A DNA stretch of 64,000 bases from Alisma plantago-aquatica (taxonomy: Eukaryota > Streptophyta > Magnoliopsida > Alismatales > Alismataceae), in assembly GCA_963693085.1 (NCBI GenBank), contig OY856412.1, forward strand, positions 1,131,196,244 through 1,131,260,243, given 5' to 3'. Of the stretch, positions 43,081 to 55,561 are shown in pieces; position 1 is the stretch's first letter, and every line of letters begins with the position of its first letter. The notes beneath the pieces are model-generated. The model was given only the letters and a program-made list of their open reading frames with translations. It was not told the origin of the DNA and made no database searches. Both the position numbers and the translations under genes were made by a program.

Positions 43081-46000
43081 TGTAACGACCCCGCCTCCCG
43101 GTAACCCCCAATTAAGGGAGACCCGAAGGTCAGAGTCATTATCCAATTAACATGATCAAAGGTTCGACAAATAATCAGTAATAATTAATAAACTTTACCA
43201 ACTAAATTGAAAACTGGTATAAAATAAAACTTTGTTTACCTTTTGAAATCTGGGATTTCTAATCTTCTATCCCTGAAGATACTAATCCTCCCGTGTACTT
43301 TACTTTTCATTTAATTCCACATATACCACTATACTGTTTGTTCTTTCCGTTTGTACCTAAAACGCCGACAATCAAAACGTCAGTCAGTATATCGAAATAT
43401 ACTGGTATGTGGAGACAACCAAAATCTTGCACATATGGCTAACAATTTAAGTATTGCAATCAAGGTAATTAACAAGTCAATTTTCATCTTTCATGTGACA
43501 ATCCCCATCGCTTTTTCCCTAACCCTGGATTTGACTTAAGGCCACCTTCTCAATCCCGAGCTTGGTGCCTGGGAGTCACCTCTCATGGTGCCCCTTAGTC
43601 TTGCCTCATCAATCACCTTCTCATTCCCGAGCTTGGTGTATAGGGTCACCTCTCAAGGTGCCCATTGGTCTACCCTCCTGGGCCTGACCTTTATGGCATC
43701 TTCCATCAGGGTGGCATGTAGGTGCGGGATTTACACATTTATATTAAATGGTGATAATCATAGTCACCTTATAATTGCAATATGAACATCCAAACAGTTT
43801 AGTTGCATTCAATGCGATTAAACATTCGGGAATCCATCGGAAAACTAAAACGGTTAATCATAATTAACCACATACCTGATCCAGAGCAACTTGATTGTCC
43901 AATCAATAAGGATAAAGAATCAATCAACAAGCAATCAACAAATATCCTGAAATTAATGCATGACATCCAAGTGTTATAATTTATCCAGAACATTCTAAAG
44001 CTAGACTTGGATTCCATCTTAGGTTTTCTAGACCACATTAGGGTTTTATTAAGGTTTTTGTTTTCATGAAGCTTTTATCATATTAACTGCTCTCTTAATT
44101 CATAAACCCTAATTTCAACATCATAAGCCCAATTAAAGTCGATCATTACTTTTTGATACCAAAATTACCTTCTTTAACCCTTTAAGTTATTTCAAGGTCA
44201 TTAGACTCAATTATCACCTTTAGTTTCTTTCGGATTAACAACTCATAATTTGTTAAGGTCTAATTCCATATGAACTCGATTTAGTATTAATTCTACCTTG
44301 ATGAAATCGGAAACCCTAATTTCTATATTAAGGTCCATTATCCACAAATTAGGGATTTTAATGCTTGAAATAGCTTAGATTCAGCATATTCCACTTTAAT
44401 CATGAAATTAGTCAATTAAAGCCATTAAGAGTCGATTTTACCAACATTAGGGTTTCAAGGCCCATTAAAGTATTATCCATGCATATTAAACTCACAATTA
44501 AACTAATTACATGCAAATTCATCCTTTTCCAATCTGAATGATCCTTTTTATCATTAACAGGCTAATATCAACTTTATATACTCATTTAACCCTTTCTAAC
44601 TCATCAATCATCAAAGGTTAGGGTTTTTCATTGATTAAACTATTGAAGATAGTATCTCGATATACTTTTCGAATTTCATAAGGAATCATGCTCCAATTAT
44701 ATTTTATTTAGATTCCTCTCGATTTTCTGAGCAAGTTTCATGTATATTGTGTGCCTATCCAAGCTACGGTTAGGGAGATATGATTTTAGCAAAAATACTT
44801 ACTTCGGACCAATTGGAGGCTGCCACGTAGGCCTTGCCATGCGACGTAATCTGCTTGGCTTGAAACATTTCGAAATGTCTAAACTGCCCCGGGTTAAGTG
44901 GTCGATTTCCTTGGCCAGCAGAGGGCAGAGTCGTCCAGTGCTACCTTGGCTTCTTCTTCCCCGCGAATAGCCCAGGCCGCCGCCCTAGTTGCTGGCCTGC
45001 AGTGCTTCGCGGCCTATCTCCCACCTCCTCGAGGCTCGTGCCTTGCTAAGGTTTCTCCCCTGCCTCCGCCCCACACTATCGCAACCAGCCTTGCTGCAAA
45101 GCATGACCAAGACGCCTAAAATTGTGTGAGGTTTTCCCCGAGTTGCAGCCGCACCTGCTGCAGGTTCCGGCAAGGACTGTGGGTAGACAAAGGCACAGAA
45201 GAAGTAGCTAGCCCTTCGAGGTTTGTCGTGGAAGGTCCCTAATTCTAATAAGACTACAACGTAGCCCAGTGTTGCCCTAGACCACGGACATACCCTCTTG
45301 GTTAGGGTTTAGACAGAAAGGAGAAGAAAAAGAGTTAGCATGGCGTGGAATCCTTCTGGATCTCGAAGCAGGCATTCTATCCTTCTTATAGGGGTGGGTA
45401 TGAGTCCCTAAGGCGTGCCTCATGAGGACTCAAGTCCCAACTCGAAAGGAAACACGCTATCCTTGGTTGTGAAGCAACCAACTCTCTCTCTCTCTCTCAT
45501 TAACTTTTATTTCCTTGATATTATTTGTTGCATGGATAATTAGGAATTCGAAATTCCTCTCCCTTATTTTTCTCATTCTTGTCTTTTAATTACTTGGCCT
45601 CGAAATTATATTCAAACTTAAGTAGGAAATACTCCTTTCTTCACCAAACCACATAATTCCATTAATTATGTATTCCCATTATCCTTTTATTTTGCCTTTT
45701 TAGTATTTTCTCTTTCTTTCCTTTTTATTGGGACTCCTTGGATCCCAAGACATCCCATTATTTCGAAATTCTCTTTATTGGATACTTATTATCCTTCTAG
45801 TTGCATCATTATGCATTATTTCATATTATCTTGTTTATTTCTCATTAAAATAGTTCTTTTTGAGGATTTCTCTATTATTTCTCTTTTATTTTCCTCATTA
45901 GTATTCCTTTTATCATCATGAATCCTTGGGATACGAAATCCCATTAAGAATTATCCAATTATATCTCTTTTCACCTATTTTCCCTATTTCATCAATGTTT

Positions 46001-46349
46001 TCAATTTCTTTATTAACAAGGAAATACTTAATTGCTATTTTCTTTTCTTATTGCCTTTTCTTTGCAACTTCGGACTCCTTGGAACCCAAGGAATCTAAGA
46101 GGCACGAAATCCTCTTTGGATTTGCCTTCTAGAGGTTTCCACACCTTTCTTATCTCAAATTCTCAGTTATTCATTAATTAATTGAATATTCTTGTTATTG
46201 GGCCCAATGGCCAATAAAGCCCACAAATCAAACAACAAGGCTATGAAATCCATTTATTCAAAATAGATTATTTCATTTATTCATTCAAAAATCTTTAATA
46301 TGAGAAATTATATTTCTCAGCAAATGAACCCAAAATTGGGGTTGTAACA
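43081..46349 (-). mobile_element. 3' LTR (3269 bp) of the long-LTR element
   Basis: Matches 50,644-53,900 base for base apart from scattered substitutions and small indels, for example a longer CT run at 45,481-45,499 and CCCGGG near 44,887 that is absent from the other copy. A TATA-like CCTATAAGAAGG on the minus strand lies at about 45,380-45,392. Open frames inside are shared by both LTRs and have no domain. Confidence 0.93.
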
Positions 46350-46362
46350 TCCTTCCCCTCTT
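46350..46362 (-). other. polypurine tract of the long-LTR element
   Basis: The minus strand reads AAGAGGGGAAGGA directly before the LTR start TGTTACAACC. This is the usual end of chromovirus internal regions. Confidence 0.8.
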
Positions 46363-49300
46363 ATAAGAATTTTGTCCTCAAAATTCCATCAAGCAAGCAA
46401 ACAAACAGGATAATCCATACTTATGTCCATCAGGGCTACCATGTGGCTTTACCTTATCCATGGTGCTTTCCAAGAACCTTCATCATCTCATATTCTTCCA
46501 TATGAGTTCTTTCTTACCTTGGTATATCGTACCCTCATAGGTGACTCAGGACATTTCAGCCTCTCAAAAGCTCAATAGGTTCAGGGCTTAACACATGGCT
46601 TGGGTACCTCACATAGTGCTCTAGATCGGACTCATGTAGCACATTTTACATCATGTTATCCTGAGGGGTAAGGCTAAACACAACCATTTCCATTGATCCA
46701 TCTCGAATGGACCCATATATCGGGGACTCAGCTTTCTCAGCTATAGCTTAGAGGGGTCAGATTTTCACATCACGTATTCTCCCATAGTGAACTGCATGTC
46801 AGTCTGCTTTGCATCAGCTTGTGACTCATGTCACCACTGGGCTCTCTCTCTCAGCCATTGCACGATCAAAGCGACTTCATCTGCACCCACTGTGGATCTT
46901 TTCTAACCTTCGCGAGGCCTCCTTCACCAACATCATCTTAATGAAGTGGTGACTGACTCATCCTCTCTATCAGACTTCTTGCATCCCGATAAAGGTTATG
47001 GTGGTTAACATCACATCATTAGAACTATCTCTTAGTATCACCCTGAACAAGCACACTTGCTCTCATCAGACCCTCTAGTCTGGATCATACTAACCATTAG
47101 TTAGGGGTGATAAACTATACTATCATCAAGCTTGTCATGTACCTACTTCCACTTTTTGGAAGTGAACCTTGGTCAAATCCAAGAACTTTTGAACTTGTAT
47201 CATGACGTAGTTAAATCATCTCTCTTTCTCTTATGTAGTTCAACAAAACCTGTCTCTTGACAGTACTCCTTTCTCATGTCATCTAGGTAAGGCGATCTAC
47301 CATAACTCATATTGCATCTTGACCTTCCTTGGTCTAGGGGAGTCTTACCACAACATCCATAGTAATGAACTCCCATTCTCTCTCGGGACTCTTTTATCCT
47401 CTATATTGATACACTGGGTTACTGGTGTTCGTCCTTCACCTCCTGGCTTGCATGGCCACATGCTACATGCGACTTTATTTCAGCATTCAGAATGCTAACA
47501 TCACTTACTATCTTTGTAGTATCAAGGTATATCATGACCTCCTGTATTGTTATGATTCCTCAAGCTTGATACCTCAGAAACCCTAAGCCACTCTCAAAAG
47601 GGTTTTATTACCTTCCTTATCCAAAGAAGTGTATCTGAGGTTCTATCACCATCCTTTTACTACATCAAGGACTAAACTGGCCACCCGAACATCCATTAAC
47701 TTGTTCAACATATCTTATTACATCCGAGTGTTAGCCAAAACACATCTTCTTTCCAAACTTAGGGTTAGCCAAACAACCTCAACTTCTCCTAGCTTCCAGC
47801 TAAACTAGGTAGCTATATCTCAACCAGAGCATTCATTACCACTCCTTATCCTTAGGTGTTAGTTAATGTCAAAGACATACACCTTCATGTATTCCACTTA
47901 TCATCTCGTCTTAAACTCTGAGTTTGTCTTCATCAGAGCATTTGGGGTACATCCTCTTGATTATCAAACTCAACTTTGTATCACTTGCAAATTCCACATA
48001 GCTCATGATAAAACATCCTCCCAGATGATTTTCTTAATACTCTTAGTGTTTGTAAACCATCCATGTATTATTCTCTCCACAAAGGTATGTTATCATCTCT
48101 ATCCTCATTCCTCGTAGCAACATTCCAACTCGCAACATCTTTTATTCTTGGTGTAAGGCATGCGTATTGTCCTATCTCTCACTCCCATAACAAAAGGAAA
48201 TAAGCATTTGGCTGCAGTCCAAATACAGAGTTCTTCCTGTTCCAAGAGTAGAGATGGTACATCCCACCTTGCCAGTACACCTTCAAATTTAAGTTGAAAC
48301 GTGCCACATATCCTCCTGATATCAGAATTACATCCATGGAAAACTGATCCAAAACCTACTTGGGTCACCAAACAATCCTTGGTCATCTCCTCTAGATCTA
48401 TAGGGTGCCGACACTTTTGGGGTCATCCCTCTTCCCTTATGCATCCAGAGAGTGCCCTACTCATCTGCCCTTTAGGTCCCATGAGTTAATGAAGGTGATC
48501 AATCTCCTAACCCATGGCCCTCAGACAATGATAGCTGTTATCTCCCGACCCTATGGTCATGTACAACTAGGGAATTAGGCAACTCCGTCTTTCATCGGTC
48601 TTATCCCTACCTGACCCTAGGATAGACTTGAGATTCTCTTATAGTACATGTCTGACTTAGAACCTTACCCAAGCCTTCATCATCTCTTTCTGCATTCATG
48701 ACTGACTTTCATCCCTTCACAGGGGTCATGGCAACCTACCTACCTTGGTCAGGCCCCATACCGGTCACTCCCATGGTAACACGTCCATGCACTTAGAGAT
48801 GGTTATCTATGGGCCTATAGGTTCATTTTCATACCATGTACTCTTCACTTAGCTTCTCGAGATCCTATGAGACCTCTTTAGGTCACCTCAAAACCGACAG
48901 AACTGGTACACACCCTACCAAAGGGTCCTCTCCCAGGATGGGAGGAAACTACAACCCGTGACAAAAAGGTCACAACCATCCTTAGGGTTTACATCCGTAT
49001 GAGCATGCTTAAACCAACAACTACTAAGGTACAAGCGTACCTACAAAACCATACTAGGTCACACTCGTTCTCTTTCCTCATCACCAGATCAACTTATTCA
49101 TGAGGGGTTCATCAAACATACCCTTATCTGAAGGGATTTCCTTTACCTCTACACATGAGGAGTACCATGCTCGAAACTATAGAGACTCAAATCTCAACAT
49201 GAGCATTGGGTACACCGCTTCCCTTCTTAGGCCTAGGAACCCTGGGTTCGCCTTCGGGTGTCCAACCACATGCTCATTCTCTTAACCAGGAATCCAGCAT

Positions 49301-50629
49301 GTCCAAGGTATGTCATGTACTCCCATGATCTTCCTACCCAAGCAACACTTCAGAGTTGATTCCTCTCCCCGGACAACTACTAGGTATAAAGCCTCACAAG
49401 TGGTGTCTTAACCTCCTCAGGGTCTACAGCACTCTCTATCTCATCTAGTAGGTAATCACTTATACCATAGGTACCAGAAGCATCATCCTCTTTCTAGGGT
49501 TTGGTTACTCTCAAGCTAACCAAAACATCATCAACCTCCAGGGGTCATGCATAAGGCATCCACTTAGGTCGCATCATTCCCGACTCCCTACTATTCCTCA
49601 AGTTTCAAGGTCTTAGGCTTCCAACCGCCTTGTTGGGGTTCTGTTTCCTCTTTCTAGAGCTAAACCCACCTCCAACCATACTAGAGGTCACTTTTCCATG
49701 AAGGCTCATGCTCACAAGCATACCCCTTTGTGGTTGAAGCCTATGCTCAACTTATGTTTGGCTCAAGAGCATCCATACCCCTTTCATAATCCATCAATCA
49801 TGATCTCTTAACCAGGATTTTATCAAGCTATACCCTACTTGCCTAAGCCCATAGGGTAACTATAGGTTCTCTAAACTCATCCACGAATGAGCTATCCTTT
49901 GCTATAGCATGCACGACCCCCTCCAGGGTTGGGTCGCCAAAGGTACTAGGTCATCTACCCTCTTATGGCATCCCAAAGGCATGACCAACCAAACACCTGG
50001 TCAATCATGACATCTAACCCATCATGTCATCTCTCTCTCTAACCTTCACTTGGGGGTTAGGGTTACTATCATCCTCAAAGGATGTACTAGGTCTCTACCT
50101 CTAAGACTAACTCTCTCTACTCTTCCTCCTGCCAAGGAGGTCTATCCTCACGTCTCTCCTGAGGGTAATGACAACTCGTGTCATACGACCTAAGCATGTA
50201 TCTATTCCTTTTTCGCTTACTCTATTAAGCTCATGTCCATGACATCTTATTTACATGCTTTTTATTAGTTTGGTGGAGGATTCCTTAATCCTTATTAATC
50301 TTACCCATACCTCAAGAGGGTGAGGAGAAGAGAGAAAACCATAATCCTTAAGGTCCTTAACAGAATTTGAGTTGAGAAAGGATGAACGAGACGAGAGAGT
50401 CCTAAAAGGTATCTTATTTCGATTCATACCCTAAGACTTTGGTCAGGCAGTCACACGGATCCGGGAGTCCTCGTATTCCGACTAGCGGTGCGGAGGAAAA
50501 TCTTGCCAGCCCCCGGTCGTGATCCTTTTCTAGACACCTCTATCTTTCAAGTAATCCTCTAATAACTCCCTTGGGTTCTACAGAATTTGTAAAATTTAAT
50601 AATTATTAAAGATTAGATGAGGAACCTAT
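46363..50629 (-). pseudogene. decayed internal region with integrase remnants
   Basis: No frame exceeds about 95 codons. On the minus strand at about 47,280-47,395 a piece resembling EWEFITMDVVVRLP followed by GQDAI matches the first catalytic-Asp block of integrase. Around 47,000-47,110 LEGLMRASVLVQG fits the LEDMLRACVLDF block further along. Both are interrupted by stops. From 47,400 to 50,600 I could not assign protease, RT or RNase H. The total length is also less than a full gag-pol of this group, so sequence has been lost. The C-rich plus strand gives many spurious short frames. Confidence 0.6.
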
Positions 50630-50641
50630 GCTCTGATACCA
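50630..50641 (-). other. primer-binding site, initiator tRNA-Met type
   Basis: TGGTATCAGAGC on the minus strand, two bases from the LTR edge at 50,644. Confidence 0.9.
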
Positions 50642-50643
50642 AT

Positions 50644-53600
50644 TGTAACGACCCCGCCTCCCGGTAACCCCCAATTAAGGGAGACCCAAAGGTCAGAGTC
50701 ATTATCCAATTAACAGGATCAAAGGTTCGACAAATAATCAGTAATAATTAATAAACTTTACAAACTAAACTGAAAACTAGTATAAAATAAAACTTTGTTT
50801 ACCTTTTGAAATCTGGGATTTCTAATCTTCTATCTCTGAAGATACTAATCCTCCCGTGTACGTTACTTTTCGTTTAATTCCACATATACCACTTTACTGT
50901 TTGTTCTTTCCGTTTGTACCTAAAATGCCGACAATCAAAACGTCGGTCAGTATATCGAAATATACTGGTATGTGGAGACAACCAAAATCTTGCACACATG
51001 GCTAACAATTTAAGTATTGCAATCAAGGTAATTAACAAGTCAATTTTCATCTTTCATGTGACAATCCCCACCGCTTTTTCCCTAACCTTGGATTTGACTT
51101 AAGGCCACCTTCTCAATCCCGAGCTTGGTTCCTGGGAGTCACCTCTCATGGTGCCCCTTAGTCTTGCCTCATCAATCACCTTCTCATTCCCGAGCTTGGT
51201 GTATAGGGTCACCTCTCAAGGTGCCCATTGGTCTACCCTCCTGGGCCTGACCTTTATGGCATCTTCCATCAGGGTGGCATGTAGGTGCGGGATTTACACA
51301 TTTATATTAAATGGTGATAATCATAGTCACTTTATAATTGCAATATGAACATCCAAACAGTTTAGTTGCATTCAATGCGATTAAACATTCGGGAATCCAT
51401 CGGAAAACTAAAACGGTTAATCATAATGAACCACATGCATGATCCAGAGCAACTTGATTGTCCAATCAATAAGGATAAAGAATCAATCAACAAGCAATCA
51501 ACAAATATCCTAAAATTAATGCATGACATCCAAGTGTTATAATTTATCCAGAACAATCTAAAGCTAGACTTGGATTCCATCTTAGGTTTTCTAGACCACA
51601 TTAGGGTTTTATTAAGGTTTTTGTTTTCATGACGCTTTTATCATATTAACTGCTCTCTTAATTCATAAACCCTAATTTCAACATCATAAGCCCAATTAAA
51701 GTCGATCATTACTTTTTGATACCAAAATTACCTTCTTTAACCCTTTAAGTTATTTCAAGGTCATTAGACTCAATTATCACCTTTAGTTCCTTTCGGATTA
51801 ACAACTCATAATTTGTTAAGGTCTAATTCCATATGAACTCGATTTAGTATTAATTCTACTTTGATGAAATCGGAAACCCTAATTTCTATATTAAGGTCCA
51901 TTATCCACAAATTAGGGATTTTAATGCTTGAAATAGCTTAGATTCAACATATTCCACTTTAATCATGAAATTAGTCAATTAAAGCCATTAAGAGTCAATT
52001 TTACCAACATTAGGGTTTCAAGGCCCATTAAAGTATTATTCATGCATATTAAACTCACAATTAAACTAATTACATGCAAATTCATCCTTTTCCAATCTGA
52101 ATGATCCTTTTTATCATTAACAGGCTAATATCAACTTTATATACTCATTTAACCCTTTCTAACTCATCAATCATAAAAGGTTAGGGTTTTTCATTGATTA
52201 AACTATTGAAGATAGTATCTCTATATACTTTTCGAATTTCATAAGGAATCAGGCTCCAATTATATTTTATTTAGATTCCTCTCGATTTTCTGAGCAAGTT
52301 TCATGTATATTGTGTGCCTATCTGAGCTACGGTTAGGGAGATATGATTTTAGCAAAAATACTTACTTCGGATCAATTGGAAGCTGCCACGTAGGCCTTGC
52401 CATGCGATGCAATCTGCTTGGCTTGAAACATTTCGAAATGTCTAAACTGCTTAAGTGGTCGATTTCCTTGGCCAGCAGAGGGCAGAGTCGTCCAGTGCTA
52501 CCTTGGCTTCTTCTTCCCCGCGAATAGCCCAGGCCGCCGCCCTAGTTGCTGGCCTGTAGTGCTTTGCGGCCTATCTCCCACCTCCTCGAGGCTTGTGCCT
52601 TGCTAGGGTTTCTCCCCTGCCTCCGCCCCATACTATCGCAGCCAGCCTTGCTGCAAAGCATGACCAAGACGCCTGAAATTGTGTGAGGTTTTCCCTGAGT
52701 TGCAGCCGCACCTACTGCAGGTTCCGGCAAGGACTGTGGGTAGACGAAGGCACAGAAGAAGTAGCTAGCCCTTCGAGGTTTGTCGTGGAAGGTCCCTACT
52801 TCTAATAAGACTACAACATAGCCCAGTGTTGCCCTAGACCACGGACATACCCTCTTGGTTAGGGTTTAGACGGAAAGGAGAAGAAAAAGAGTTAGCATGG
52901 CGTGGAATCCTTCTGGATCTCGAAGCAGGCCTTCTATCCTTCTTATAGGGGTGGGTATGAGTCCCTAAGGCGTGCCTCATGAGGACTCAAGTCCCAACTC
53001 GAAAGGAAATACGTTATCCTTGGTTGTGAAGCAACCAACTCTCTCTCTCATTAACTTTTATTTCCTTGATATTATTTGTTGCATGGATAATTAGGAATTC
53101 GAAATTCCTCTCCCTTATTTTGCTCATTCTTGTCTTTTAATTACTTGGCCTCGAAATTATATTCAAACTTAAGTAGGAAATACTCCTTTCTTCACCAAAC
53201 CACATAATTCCATTAATTATGTATTCCCATTATCCTTTTATTTTGCCTTTTTAGTATTTTCTCTTTCTTTCCTTTTTATTGGGACTCCTTGGATCCCAAG
53301 ACATCCCATTATTTCGAAATTCTCTTTATTGGATACTTATTATCCTTCTAGTTGCATCATTATGCAATATTTCATATTATCTTGTTTATTTCTCATTAAA
53401 ATAGTTCTTTTTGAGGATTTCTCTCTTATTTCTCTTTTATTTTCCTCATTAGTATTCCTTTTATCATCATGAATCCTTGGGATATGAAATCCCATTAAGA
53501 ATTATCCAATTATATCTCTTTTCACCTATTTTCCCTATTTCATCAATGTTTTCAATTTCTTTATTAACAAGGAAATACTTAATTGATATTTTCTTTTCTT

Positions 53601-53900
53601 ATTGCCTTTTCTTTGCAACTTCGGACTCCTTGGAACCCAAGGAATCTAAGAGGCACGAAATCCTCTTTGGATTTGCCTTCTAGAGGTTTCCACACCTTTC
53701 TTATCTCAAATTCTCAGTTATTCATTAATTAATTGAATATTCTTGTTATTGGGCCCAATGGCCAATAAAGCCCACAAATCAAACAACAAGGCTATGAAAT
53801 CCATTTATTCAAAATAGATTATTTCATTTATTCATTCAAAAATCTTTAATATGAGAAATTATATTTCTCAGCAAATGAACCCAAAATTGGGGTTGTAACA
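50644..53900 (-). mobile_element. 5' LTR (3257 bp) of the long-LTR element
   Basis: Partner of 43,081-46,349. The outer end TGTTACAACC (minus strand) is followed by target duplication AAACC at 53,901-53,905. Confidence 0.93.
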
Positions 53901-53905
53901 AAACC

Positions 53906-54279
53906 TTACCCTCAAAAGCACGCTCCATGGAAAGCAACCAATCATCCACCTTGTCCACCATGTTGAGCTTGTTCTCTCCTTTGAAGTAAGGTGACTGCAT
54001 CTTGAGAAACTCAGTCAGGGAGTACTCCTTTATCATTTCAACTGGTGGGGTTGTATCTGCCCTTCCCATCATCATAGTAGATGGGAGCTACCTAACGTAA
54101 GCCAACTCATGTTCTAGGGGAATGCCCGTAAAAGGGCCAGATGAAGCATTGGTAGTTTGGACCACCCCAGATTGAGACACACTTGTAGGAATAGAATATG
54201 ACATTGGGGTTTTGGGAGGAGGATCCATAATGGGCATCTCATACTTCAGATCCTTAAGAGTCCATACACCAGACAACAT
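53906..54279 (-). pseudogene. chromovirus-like gag, N-terminal part (continues at 43,080)
   Basis: Begins MLSGVWTLKDLKYEMPIMDP at 54,279 and, after a stop near 54,088 and a frame change, continues with EFLKMQSPYFKGE, KVDDWLLSMERAFEG. This last part is the gag signature that relatives show as PPTFDGEPDPVKAEDWL. The insertion at 53,905/43,081 separates it from its C-terminal half. Role: capsid of the element; dead. Confidence 0.7.
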
Positions 54280-54400
54280 GTTGCATTAGTCAAAATATTC
54301 ACCCCCAATGCCCTTAAAGAGTTAACCATGTATCCAAGGATGGATATGGGTAAGAGTCTAAGTGAATATCTAGAAATAGTCTATGTTACTGTCTGCAAAT

Positions 54401-54413
54401 GGATCTGACACCA
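54401..54413 (-). other. degenerate primer-binding site of the chromovirus-like relic
   Basis: TGGTGTCAGATCC on the minus strand, two changes from TGGTATCAGAGCC, just inside a probable LTR edge at 54,418. Confidence 0.6.
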
Positions 54414-54417
54414 TACT

Positions 54418-55561
54418 TGTAATGAGTGGGATCTGATGGGACAGATCCACTCATTGCATTAAGAACTAGCACACATCCCATCAAACATATAACATAGAAC
54501 TAACATAATGGGAATGTAACCAAGTCCAAGCATGCATATCAAATCCAGAGTCTTAACATAGCAGCAGAAGAGAAAAATAATGATTACATTATTTCATCAA
54601 AGAATTTCTACACCCACATGGGTGTCCTAACTAGGAATTGAAACTAAACTAGATTATGAAGATCAGTCGCAGGAGCAAACTAGCCATCTCTAGCTATCTG
54701 AGCACCTAGGGATTTAGAACTGGATCCTCCTGGTTTTCCTCCTCTAAAGCACCTGCACCTGGGTTTTTGGGAACAACACACAAATTAGGAGAAGGAATAG
54801 AAAGGCTTATCCGTATAAAATTGGTATATGATATAAAAGTAAACATAGGAAATGATGAGTAAGGTCAAAAAGAAAAGTTGTTCCTGTTCAAGAGAGGGAT
54901 TGCAAGTAGAAGATAAAGCATACAAGAGAGCGTACAAGTTCAACGACCAGGGCCACATAATTCAGGGCCTATGAGGCACATGACATCGTGACTTAGGTAA
55001 CATAAATCTTGATTTACTTAAACAGAATCATATTCCCATTAATGATATCATTAGTTATTTATGTATTATCTTATTTTATTAAATTAAACCATGAAACATT
55101 TTCCAAATAGAGAGAAAACTGACACCCTACCTGTTTTGACCATGCATAATTCACTTTATGCACTTTAATTTATATTTTGATATTATCTTTTAGGATTTTC
55201 TAGAGATTTAGGGTTTCTCATTATCACTAACATTTAAGGCACTAAAAATTATTAGTTATCTTCTTCATTTTTCGAACCAACTCCATGAATTAGTTATCAA
55301 TATACATCTCGGATTTCAAGGGCAAATTGTTAATTACTCACCACTATAATCTCCTATTTGCATCCTAACCCTTATCAAACCTTGAAATGATTTTAAAGAC
55401 CCAACATGTAGGTATGTGAAATTAATATTTTTGGATGTCTCAATGAGTTGATATGAATAATTTGAATGAGAAACTAAGTGAAATCAATCATAAAGATGAT
55501 GTCATTCATATGCATGTATGACCTATAAAAGGAAAACGTACCTATAATTGGGTATGTTACA
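54418..55561 (-). mobile_element. probable 5' LTR of the chromovirus-like relic
   Basis: On the plus strand it runs from TGTAATGAG (next to the PBS) to CCCAATTATAGG-type sequence; the minus strand starts TGTAACATACCCAATTATAGG in two parts at 55,561. Immediately to the right copia RT begins mid-domain, so this element inserted into the copia RT gene. The second LTR has not been matched in the window, so the length of about 1.14 kb rests on the two edges only. Confidence 0.6.

Larger units (their letters stand above)
43081..53900 (-). mobile_element. 10.8-kb long-LTR gypsy element, apparently non-autonomous
   Basis: Two 3.26-kb LTRs in the same orientation flank 4.3 kb of internal sequence. 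Ends read TGTTACAACC and GGTCGTTACA on the minus strand. PBS at 50,630-50,641, PPT at 46,350-46,362, TSD AAACC on both sides. It lies inside the gag of the chromovirus-like relic. The LTRs are about 98 percent alike over the first 720 aligned bases (about 16 differences counted by eye), mostly transitions. The internal region has no usable ORF, only decayed integrase. It resembles LARD-type derivatives: long LTRs, no working genes, yet recently moved. Confidence 0.88.

Noticed and set aside
41577..43085. Several plus-strand frames over 100 codons (41,577-41,906; 42,368-42,793; 42,885-43,085)
   Set aside because: They overlap minus-strand gag/protease/RT of a gypsy relic and have no domain of their own.
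46350..50643. First impression of a wholly non-coding LARD interior
   Set aside because: Integrase-like fragments in correct order on the minus strand show it derives from a coding chromovirus. I kept non-autonomous but dropped non-coding by origin.
43351..53683. Pairs of identical short frames (for example 43,585-43,785 and 51,148-51,348) that look like a conserved gene pair
   Set aside because: They are the same positions in two copies of one recent LTR. Conservation follows from duplication at insertion, not selection.
54418..55561. Plus-strand TATA-like CCTATAAAAGG near 55,522 as an LTR promoter
   Set aside because: It lies within 40 bases of the U3 outer edge and on the opposite strand to the PBS-defined orientation, so I do not call it a promoter.
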